Shown here in pieces: positions 34,051-40,915 of a stretch of 64,000 nucleotides of DNA. The translations under genes and the position numbers were made by a program. The stretch covers positions 186,001 to 250,000 of the forward strand of contig NZ_JAENHP010000001.1 of assembly GCF_016834655.1 (NCBI RefSeq). The letters run 5' to 3'. The notes below the pieces were generated by a model. It saw only the letters and a list, made by a program, of their open reading frames with translations, did not search any database and was not told the origin of the DNA. Each line of letters opens with the position of its first letter. The stretch's first letter is position 1. The DNA comes from Paractinoplanes ovalisporus (GTDB lineage Bacteria > Actinomycetota > Actinomycetes > Mycobacteriales > Micromonosporaceae).

Positions 34051-34695
34051 TTATTCGTCGTCAGCCGCCCGGGCACCCGCGGTCACGTGCGCCACGACCA
34101 GGTCGCCGATCATCTGGCGCTGGTGGGAGCGGGAGGACGGGTCGAGCAGGTCGCGGTCGAAGATGGCCCGGAACGTGTAGCGGTTGGCGCCGCGGAAGAT
34201 GCAGAACGAGCTGATGATCATGTGGACGTCAAGGGCGTCGACGTCGTCGCGGAACAGGCCGGCCGCGACGCCGCGCTTCATGATCCGGCTCAGCACGTCG
34301 AGGGCGGGCGCGGCCAGGCCGTCGCGGGCGCTCGACTTCATCAGATGCTGGGCGTAGTGGATGTTCTCGATCGCGACCAGGCGGACGAAATCCTGGTGTT
34401 GCTCGTGGTGGTCGAAGGTGAGCTCGGCCAGCTTGCGCAGCGCCTCGACCGGTTCCAGGTGTTCCACGTCGAGCTTCTGCTCCAGCGCGCGGATGTGCTG
34501 GTAGGCCTGTTCGAGGACGGCGAGGTAGAGGCCCTCTTTGCCGCCGAAGTAGTAGTAGATCATCCGCTTGGTGGTGCGCGTCTTGGCCGCGATCTCGTCG
34601 ACGCGGGCGCCCGCGTATCCCTGATCGGCGAACTCGTGTGTCGCCACCTCGATGATCTCGGCTCGGGTGCGCTCGGCATCCCGTACCCGCTCCAT
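34051..34695 (-). CDS. TetR-family transcriptional regulator
   Basis: A 214-residue protein. The HTH is RAEIIEVATHEFADQGYAGARVDEIAAKTRTT with recognition helix KRMIYYYFGGKEGLYLAVLE. The C-terminal TetR domain contains HHEQHQDFVRLVAIENIHYAQHL and FRGANRYTFRAIFDRDLLD, found in regulators of aromatic or xenobiotic degradation genes. No clear target lies beside it; the neighbouring GGDEF/EAL gene diverges from it across about 205 bp. Confidence 0.9.
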   Translation of the reverse strand: MERVRDAERTRAEIIEVATHEFADQGYAGARVDEIAAKTRTTKRMIYYYFGGKEGLYLAVLEQAYQHIRALEQKLDVEHLEPVEALRKLAELTFDHHEQHQDFVRLVAIENIHYAQHLMKSSARDGLAAPALDVLSRIMKRGVAAGLFRDDVDALDVHMIISSFCIFRGANRYTFRAIFDRDLLDPSSRSHQRQMIGDLVVAHVTAGARAADDE

Positions 34696-34901
34696 GGTCC
34701 GACTTTAGCGGCGCGTGCCCGCCGGACGCCGCGCGGCCCCGCTCGACAGGCCACAACCAGGTTTCCCGTACGGGCTAAGGCCGCGCCCGGTCCTGAGCGC
34801 TCGCATCACGATCCTGAGCGCTCCTCAATAAGCAGACGTTTCTCAACTCGCACGGATGTTCGCCGAAGAAGGACATCAGAGACGAATGGAGTAGGGACGA
34901 A

Positions 34902-37169
34902 ATGCCTCGTTGGTACCGAGCGCACGGACTGGAACTGACGGGTGCGGCACTGGCCGCGCTCAGCGTCGGCTGGGTGCTGATCGGGCTCTCGCACGAGTGG
35001 TCGCATCCGGTCGTCGGCTGGCTGCCGTTGCCGGTGGGCGCCGCGCTGGGAGCCGCGGCCTCCGCCCGTACGGCGCGAGACTCCCGCCTCGACCCGGCGA
35101 CCCGGCGCTTCTGGCGGACCTTCACGCTCGCCGGCGTCTTCTTCACCGCCGGCACGATCGGCAACACGATCGACGCGGTCGGCGGCCCCGAACCGACGCA
35201 GGGCATCGGCAACGTCACCCTCTCGCTCTATCTGTCGGTCCTCGGCCTGGTGATCTGGGGTCTGCTGCGACTGCCGTCGTGGCAGCGCAGCCGGGCCGAC
35301 TGGGTCCGGTTCGGGCTCGACTCCTGCATGGTGCTGGTCACGGTCGCGGCCCTGACGTGGCATCTGCTGCTGCGCGACCACGACGAGTGGACGAGTCAGG
35401 CCGGCGCGGCCGGGCCGATGCTGGCCATCACGCTCTCGGCCGCCCTGGGCGCGGCGACGTTCATCAAGGTCGGCTTCGCCGGCGCCGGGCGCCTCGACCG
35501 GCGCGCCATTCAGATCCTGGCGAGCGGCTGCGGCATCGCGGCGGGAATGGGTTCGGCGTCGCCGTTCCTGGTCGACCGGCCCTACCTGACGACCAGCATG
35601 CTCTCAGTGCCGGTGGCCGCGCTGACGATCATCCTGGCCGCGTCGAGCCAGTGGCGTCACGGCGACCGCGTTCTGACGGCACGGCGCCCGGCCCGGCGGA
35701 TCAGCTGGCTCCCGTACGCCGCGGTGGCCGTCACCGACGCGCTGCTGCTCGCGACCGGCACCGATGACGCGAGCGAGACGACGATGATGCAGATCGTCGC
35801 CGTGACGCTGACCGCCCTGGTGGTCGTGCGGCAGATCCTGGCCCTGCGCGACAACCAGCGGCTGCTCGACGAACTGCGCCACTACCAGGACAAGCTCACC
35901 CACCAGGCGACCCACGACAGCCTGACCGGGCTGGCCAACCGCACCCTGCTCGAACAGCGCCTGAACGCCGGCGGCAGCTTCCACGTCGCCATGATCGATC
36001 TGGACGACTTCAAGGTCGTCAACGACCGCCTCGGGCACCACGTCGGCGACCTGCTCATCACCGCCACCAGCAGCCGGCTGACCGAGGTGGTCGGCGACCA
36101 GGGGTTCGTCGCGCGGCTCGGCGGCGACGAGTTCACCCTGGTCATCCCCGAGACGGCCGACATCGACGAGTTGCTGCGGCAGCTGACCGGCAAGATCGGT
36201 TCCCCGTACGAGCTGGCCGGTCACACCGTGCTCACCGCGGCCAGTGTCGGCGTCACCACCAGCCGGCCCGGCGACGACCCGGCCGAGCTGATGCGGCGCG
36301 CCGACGTGGCGATGTACGCGGCCAAGAGCGCCGGCGGCGACCGCTGGCACTGGTTCGACCCGGCCATGGACCGGGCCGCCGACGATGCCGCCCGCCTGTC
36401 GGCCGAACTTCGGGACGCCGTGACGGAAAACCAGCTCGTCGCCCTCTATCAGCCGATCGTGGCCCTGCCGTCCGGTGTGGCGACCGGGGCCGAGGTGCTG
36501 CTGCGCTGGCAGCACCCGGAGCGCGGACTGCTCGGCCCCGACCAGTTCATCCCGCTCGCCGAGAGCAACGGACTGATCGTCGCGGTCGGACGCTGGGTGC
36601 TGCGCGAGGCCGTCCGCCAGGCGGTGGACTGGCGGACCCGTCTCGGCGACCGGGCGCCCCGCCGGATCAGCGTCAACGTCTCGGCCCGCCAGCTCACCGA
36701 CCCGCACTTCGTCGACTTCGTGGCGACCATGTTGCGCGACTCCGGGCTGCCGCCCGAGACCCTGATGCTCGAGGTGACCGAGACCGCCGTGCTGGCCGCC
36801 GACACCGCCGTCGAGCAGCTGCACCGGTTGAAAGCCCTGGGGCTGCGGATCGCGCTGGACGACTTCGGCACCGGCCACTCCTCGCTGAGCCTGCTCATGG
36901 ACTGCCCGGTCGACGTGCTCAAGGTGGACAAGTCGTTCGTCAGCGGCGCCACGGCCGGGCGGGCCGGGGCGGTGATCGTCCGCAACCTGATCGGCTTCAC
37001 CGAGGATCTCGGCATCGAGGCCGTCGCCGAGGGCGTGGAGACGCCGGAGCAGGCGGCGCGGCTGCACGACGTGGGGTACCGGTTCGCGCAGGGCTACCTC
37101 TTCGGGCGGCCGATGAGCGCGGCCGCCCTGGAGTCGCTGGTCACCGCGGAGACCGTGGCGGCGGCCTGA
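34902..37169 (+). CDS. Membrane GGDEF-EAL cyclic-di-GMP protein
   Basis: A 755-residue protein. The first 310 residues hold about eight hydrophobic segments (for example LELTGAALAALSVGWVLIGL, LSLYLSVLGLVIWGLL), likely a membrane sensor. The GGDEF domain (about 335-490) has an intact catalytic LGGDEF near residue 407 and DLDDFKVVND. The EAL domain (about 500-750) reads EVL in place of EAL (GAEVLLRW near 529) but keeps EVTET, DDFGTGHSSLSLL and KVDKSFV, so the metal-binding Glu is kept. It may make and break c-di-GMP. The upstream region has a direct repeat TCCTGAGCGCTC. It diverges from a TetR gene. Confidence 0.92.
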   Translation: MPRWYRAHGLELTGAALAALSVGWVLIGLSHEWSHPVVGWLPLPVGAALGAAASARTARDSRLDPATRRFWRTFTLAGVFFTAGTIGNTIDAVGGPEPTQGIGNVTLSLYLSVLGLVIWGLLRLPSWQRSRADWVRFGLDSCMVLVTVAALTWHLLLRDHDEWTSQAGAAGPMLAITLSAALGAATFIKVGFAGAGRLDRRAIQILASGCGIAAGMGSASPFLVDRPYLTTSMLSVPVAALTIILAASSQWRHGDRVLTARRPARRISWLPYAAVAVTDALLLATGTDDASETTMMQIVAVTLTALVVVRQILALRDNQRLLDELRHYQDKLTHQATHDSLTGLANRTLLEQRLNAGGSFHVAMIDLDDFKVVNDRLGHHVGDLLITATSSRLTEVVGDQGFVARLGGDEFTLVIPETADIDELLRQLTGKIGSPYELAGHTVLTAASVGVTTSRPGDDPAELMRRADVAMYAAKSAGGDRWHWFDPAMDRAADDAARLSAELRDAVTENQLVALYQPIVALPSGVATGAEVLLRWQHPERGLLGPDQFIPLAESNGLIVAVGRWVLREAVRQAVDWRTRLGDRAPRRISVNVSARQLTDPHFVDFVATMLRDSGLPPETLMLEVTETAVLAADTAVEQLHRLKALGLRIALDDFGTGHSSLSLLMDCPVDVLKVDKSFVSGATAGRAGAVIVRNLIGFTEDLGIEAVAEGVETPEQAARLHDVGYRFAQGYLFGRPMSAAALESLVTAETVAAA

Positions 37170-37213
37170 CCTACGGCCCCGCTACAGCCTCCCCCACCGC
37201 GCGGCGGCCGCCG

Positions 37214-38608
37214 TCACAGCCTTTGCAGCTGCGTGATCACCATGGCTACCGCGAAGAAGCCGTAGAAGCCGATCGCCACCAGCATGCCGCCGAGGCGCCA
37301 CCCCCTCATGCGTACGGGGGAAGGAAGGTCTCTGGTGTTGAGCCGCACCAGCAGGGTCGAATAGAGCAGCGTGACCACCGAGGCCGCACACGTCGACACG
37401 ATCAGCAGACCCAGCGGCTGGGTGAAGCCGGCCAGCAGGATGATCGAGCCCAGCACGATCTCGGCCCAGACCACGGTCAGATAGAGGCGGGGCTCGGTCC
37501 AGCGGGCCGAGGTCTGCAGATAGTTGCGGCGCAGGAAGTCGGCGGCGACGCGGCCGATGATGTCGAGCAGGCCCATCGCGGCCGCCCACAGCGACACCGC
37601 GGCGACGGCCAGAAACAGCAGCTTGAGCCAGTCGCCGACCTGATCACCGAGGATGCCGGCCTCGATGCGCAGGAACGAGGTGTCGCTCTTGAGGTCGTCG
37701 CGACCGAACAGCGTCTCGTACGCGAGCAGGCACATGATGCTGATGGTCACGAAGCAGACCGCCACGAACGTGACCAGGTGCTCGAGGTTGGCCCGCTTCC
37801 ACCAGACCCGCCAGCGGGCCATGTTCGCCTCGTCGGTGGCGAACGTGTAGCGGTCGGTGCCGGCCGCCTCCTCCTGCCCGGTGATCGGGGAGATCAGGCG
37901 GGGCACGTGGGCGCCCATGCCGTAGCGCTTGTCCCGGATCCAGTTGCTGAGGACCAGATTGTGTACGCCCCCGGCCCCGGCCGCCCCGATCGCGCTGAGG
38001 ATGAGCGTGAACGTGATGCCGTCCGGGATCTGCCCGAACTCGGCGACGGTGGCCTTGGCGGCGTCGCCCCACGTGCTGAGCGAGATGACGAAGACGACCA
38101 CGACAGCCAGGAAGAAGATGGTCAGCCCGACCTTGACCCACTCGACCCGTTCGACGGTCGTGTAGACCACTTTGGAGATCGAGAGCAGCGCGCCGACCAG
38201 CACCAGGCCGATGACCGTGATCCAGACCGGGTCACCGCCGCCGAACAGGTAGGTGAGCACGGTCGAGCCGCTGGTGGCCCAGCCCGGCCAGACGTACTGG
38301 AAGGCGCCGGCCAGGCAGATCAGGATGCCCCAGCCCTTCCACCAGCGGGAGAAGCCGGCCACCACGGTCTGGCCGGTGGCCAGGGTGTAGCGCTCGATCT
38401 CCATGTTGATGACGAACTGGACGGCCAGGGTGCAGAAGGCCAGCCAGAGCAGGCCGAGACCGCCGATCGCGGTCAGGTAGGGCCACAGGATGATCTCGCC
38501 GGCGGCCATGCCGATGCCCACGGCGACGACGCCGGGGCCGATCATGCGGCGCAGGGACAGGGGCTCCGGGAGTTCGGCGGTCTTCTCGGTGAGCGGGGAC
38601 GGATGCAT
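37214..38608 (-). CDS. Nramp-related membrane transporter (non-canonical)
   Basis: A 464-residue protein with about 11 hydrophobic segments. The N-terminal helix reads LRRMIGPGVVAVGIGMAAGEIILWPYL, the Nramp-like LeuT-fold first helix, but the DPGN metal-binding motif of true Nramp manganese/iron carriers is absent. A conserved methionine-containing helix 6 motif (MPH) is also not evident. It may carry something other than divalent metals. GGGAG precedes the ATG. It is 12 bp downstream of the shikimate dehydrogenase gene, so the two are probably one operon. Confidence 0.75.
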   Translation of the reverse strand: MHPSPLTEKTAELPEPLSLRRMIGPGVVAVGIGMAAGEIILWPYLTAIGGLGLLWLAFCTLAVQFVINMEIERYTLATGQTVVAGFSRWWKGWGILICLAGAFQYVWPGWATSGSTVLTYLFGGGDPVWITVIGLVLVGALLSISKVVYTTVERVEWVKVGLTIFFLAVVVVFVISLSTWGDAAKATVAEFGQIPDGITFTLILSAIGAAGAGGVHNLVLSNWIRDKRYGMGAHVPRLISPITGQEEAAGTDRYTFATDEANMARWRVWWKRANLEHLVTFVAVCFVTISIMCLLAYETLFGRDDLKSDTSFLRIEAGILGDQVGDWLKLLFLAVAAVSLWAAAMGLLDIIGRVAADFLRRNYLQTSARWTEPRLYLTVVWAEIVLGSIILLAGFTQPLGLLIVSTCAASVVTLLYSTLLVRLNTRDLPSPVRMRGWRLGGMLVAIGFYGFFAVAMVITQLQRL

Positions 38609-38620
38609 GGGGGCTCCCTC

Positions 38621-39451
38621 TCAGGCCAGGACGGCATCCAGGTGGCGCAGCATTCGCGCGGTGTCGGGGGCGTGCCCGGTGAGCAGCTCGAAGGCGGCGG
38701 CGGCCTGGTAGGCGCACATCGCCGTGCCGCCGACCGCCCACAGGCCCCGGTCACGGGCCGCGCGCAGCAGCATCGTCTCGACGGGCATGTAGACGATGTC
38801 GACGACCCGCAGGCCACGGTGGAGCAGCTCGGCGGGCAGCGGCATTCCGGGGTGTTCCTTCATGCCGATCGGGGTGGCGTTGACCAGGCCGTCGGCAGTT
38901 CTGATCTTCTCTTCGAGCGCACCCGGCCCCGCAGCGGTGACCTTGGCGCCGGTGACCTTGGCGCCGGTGACCTTGGCGCTGGTGATCAACTTGGCCAGCT
39001 TGTCCTCGTCCGGGTCGATGACCGTCACGTGCTTCACCCGGTCGAGCCCGTTGAGCGCGTACGCGGTCGCCGCGCCGGCGCCACCCGCACCCAGCTGGAC
39101 GATTTCGCCGGAGAGCTCGCTTCCGTACGCCCGGGCGAAGCCGTACGCGTCGGTGTTGTGCCCGTGCCGGCGGCCGTCACGGAAGACCACCGTGTTGACC
39201 GCGCCGATCGCTTCGGCCCGTGGGGACAGGTCGTCGAGCAGCGCGATCACTTGCTGCTTGAAGGGGTGGGTGATGTTGAGCCCGGCGAACCCGGCACTCT
39301 CGGCGTCGTCGAGCAGCGTCTTCATCGCGTCGGCGTCACCGGTGTCGAACAACTCGTACCTGAGGTCGAGCCCCTGACTGCGCCCTTCGGCCTCATGCAG
39401 CACCGGGGACAGCGAGGCCCCGATGCCGGCGCCGATCAGCCCACAGCGCAT
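38621..39451 (-). CDS. Shikimate dehydrogenase-family protein
   Basis: A 276-residue protein with shikimate dehydrogenase features: CGLIGAGIGASLSPVLHEAE (substrate site), GLNITHPFKQQVI with the catalytic Lys, AVNTVVF, HNTDAYGF and the NADP motif VQLGAGGAGAATAYAL. This enzyme type reduces 3-dehydroshikimate or oxidises quinate/shikimate; some genomes keep an extra copy for quinate use. It lies with an Nramp-like transporter, not with other aro genes, so a catabolic role is plausible. An in-frame triplication (KVTGA repeated) near residues 157-171 lengthens a loop. ATG 39451 is used. Confidence 0.88.
   Translation of the reverse strand: MRCGLIGAGIGASLSPVLHEAEGRSQGLDLRYELFDTGDADAMKTLLDDAESAGFAGLNITHPFKQQVIALLDDLSPRAEAIGAVNTVVFRDGRRHGHNTDAYGFARAYGSELSGEIVQLGAGGAGAATAYALNGLDRVKHVTVIDPDEDKLAKLITSAKVTGAKVTGAKVTAAGPGALEEKIRTADGLVNATPIGMKEHPGMPLPAELLHRGLRVVDIVYMPVETMLLRAARDRGLWAVGGTAMCAYQAAAAFELLTGHAPDTARMLRHLDAVLA
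38937..38981. repeat. 15-bp x3 in-frame repeat within the shikimate dehydrogenase gene
   Basis: GTGACCTTGGCGCCG at 38937, 38952 and 38967 (the last with one change). Translated on the minus strand it gives repeated KVTGA without shifting the frame. Confidence 0.95.
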
Positions 39452-39601
39452 GCCCGCTCCCCCAACCTCGTTCAGCTCCTTCAACCTCTTCAAGCTCGTT
39501 CGACTTCTTCGAGATTGTTCAATTCCCTTCAATGTACGAACTGGTACGTTAGTTATCCGCTGTGACCGGGGCCACTGTCAACCCCCGTGTACGCTCCCGC
39601 C

Positions 39602-39952
39602 ATGATCGTCGTGGCGAATGTCCTGGTGGCGCTGGTCGCGCTCATCCACGTATACATCCTGGCGCTGGAGATGTTCCTGTGGACCAAGCCGCGCGGCTAC
39701 AAGGCCTTCGGCCTGACACCCGAGTTCGCCCAGCAGACGCGCGCGCTCGCCGCCAACCAGGGCCTCTACAACGGCTTCCTGGCTGCGGGCCTGATCTGGG
39801 GCCTGATCGCCGACCTGACCTCAGCCAAAATCTTCTTCCTGGCCTGCGTGGCGATCGCCGGCATCTACGGCGCGGCCACGGCCAGCCGACGCATCCTCTA
39901 CGTCCAGACCGTTCCCGCCGCGCTGGCCCTGGTCTTCGTCATCGCCGCCTGA
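39602..39952 (+). CDS. DUF1304 membrane protein
   Basis: A 116-residue protein with four hydrophobic helices. The DUF1304 hallmark is the start of the protein: VALVALIHVYILALEMFLW, then ANQGLYNGFLAAGLIWG. Function of the family is unknown. ATG 39602 follows a promoter-like A/T-rich stretch with GTACGAACTGGTACG; a longer frame from 39587 is unlikely. It diverges from the shikimate dehydrogenase gene. Confidence 0.85.
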   Translation: MIVVANVLVALVALIHVYILALEMFLWTKPRGYKAFGLTPEFAQQTRALAANQGLYNGFLAAGLIWGLIADLTSAKIFFLACVAIAGIYGAATASRRILYVQTVPAALALVFVIAA

Positions 39953-39966
39953 TCGTCGGAGCCCGA

Positions 39967-40605
39967 TCAACGCTGTCTACCGGCCAGGATGGCGTCGAGG
40001 CCGGCGTCGAACAGCACGTCGTCGTTCCAGCGGGCGGGGTCTAGATGACCCGAGGCGCTCAGGGTCGGATAGTCGGCCGTGATGTGGCGACGCGCGTCTC
40101 CGTCACCCCGGGACGCCTCGGTCAGCGCCGCCCCGATCACGAAGTTGGCCAGCAGGCGCGTCGTCACCGCCAACTCCAGGTCGGTCAAGCCTCCCCGGGA
40201 CAGCGCTGACTGCAGATACTCCGTACGGGCAAGAACCTCGGGACCCAGCACCGGGCGGCCGATCAGCGCCGGTGACCAGGGATGCCGGAGCATCGCATCG
40301 CGCCAGCTGCGGAGAAGCGCCCGGACGTCGTCGCGCCACTCGGGCCCCGGCTCGCGCATCGGCACCTCACCGAAGATGTGGTCGAGCGCGAGATCCAGGA
40401 CATCCTCCTTGGTCGTGACGTGCCAGTAGAGGGCGGTCGCCGTCACGTCGAGGCTCTCGGCCAGCCGCCGCATGGTCAGCCCGGCCACACCGTGGCGATC
40501 GAGCAGGGGCACCGCCGCCGCAACGATGCGCTCACGCGTGAGCGGCGACTGCCGCGACGGCGAGGCCCGCTCACGGAGCCAGATCGATTCCCGCACCCGG
40601 GACAC
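39967..40605 (-). CDS. TetR-family transcriptional regulator (TetR class)
   Basis: A 212-residue protein. The HTH is LTRERIVAAAVPLLDRHGVAGLTMRRLAESLDVTATALYWHVTTKEDVL, and the tryptophan-His (LYWHV) form with a TetR_C domain places it near the tetracycline-repressor class. The C-terminal domain has a typical helical set (WSPALIGRPVLGPEVLARTEYL). A GTG at 40605 is used; a second GTG nearby is possible. Its divergent partner is a small protein of unknown function. Confidence 0.88.
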   Translation of the reverse strand: MSRVRESIWLRERASPSRQSPLTRERIVAAAVPLLDRHGVAGLTMRRLAESLDVTATALYWHVTTKEDVLDLALDHIFGEVPMREPGPEWRDDVRALLRSWRDAMLRHPWSPALIGRPVLGPEVLARTEYLQSALSRGGLTDLELAVTTRLLANFVIGAALTEASRGDGDARRHITADYPTLSASGHLDPARWNDDVLFDAGLDAILAGRQR

Positions 40606-40611
40606 CTTACA

Positions 40612-40624
40612 TTAACGGTGTTAA
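40612..40624. promoter_or_regulatory. TTAAC-N3-GTTAA palindrome before TetR gene
   Basis: TTAAC-GGT-GTTAA is a perfect inverted repeat, 7 bp from the TetR start and 10 bp before the divergent small gene. Likely TetR operator. Confidence 0.65.
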
Positions 40625-40633
40625 GTTAAGGGC

Positions 40634-40861
40634 ATGCCGTTGCTTCGCATCGAGGTGGACTGCGACCGGGCCACCGCCCGGCGCGTGATGGAGATGCACC
40701 GCGCCGACCGGGTCCACCGCGAGTCCCGCGACGCCGCCACCGCCGAGGCTTGGCGACGCGGCTGGACCCCGGCCGGCGACCCGCAGTTCATCGGCGTCAC
40801 CAACGGCGAGCCGGTCCGCCTCCTCTACGACGTAGAGGTCTATTCCGAGACGGCCCGCTAG
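40634..40861 (+). CDS. Small protein of unknown function
   Basis: A 75-residue acidic/basic protein beginning MPLLRIEVDCDRATARRV and ending LLYDVEVYSETAR. It has no signal or membrane segment and I recognise no family. The ATG lies right after the TetR-type palindrome, and the codon pattern matches its neighbours, so it is probably real and controlled by the divergent TetR protein. Confidence 0.6.
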   Translation: MPLLRIEVDCDRATARRVMEMHRADRVHRESRDAATAEAWRRGWTPAGDPQFIGVTNGEPVRLLYDVEVYSETAR

Positions 40862-40915
40862 TTACTGGGCGGCCAGCCGTAGGGTCACTTACTGGGCGGC
40901 CAGGCGCAGGGTCAC
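40862..40915. repeat. Tandem 27-bp duplication of the mannosidase gene tail
   Basis: TTACTGGGCGGCCAGCCGTAGGGTCAC (40862-40888) and its near-copy (40889-40915) encode VTLRLAAQ and stop on the minus strand; only the second is the true gene end. Confidence 0.9.

Noticed and set aside
37223..39565. A 780-residue plus-strand reading frame
   Set aside because: It is antisense to the Nramp-like and shikimate dehydrogenase genes and has the His/Asp/Gln-rich composition of a shadow frame.
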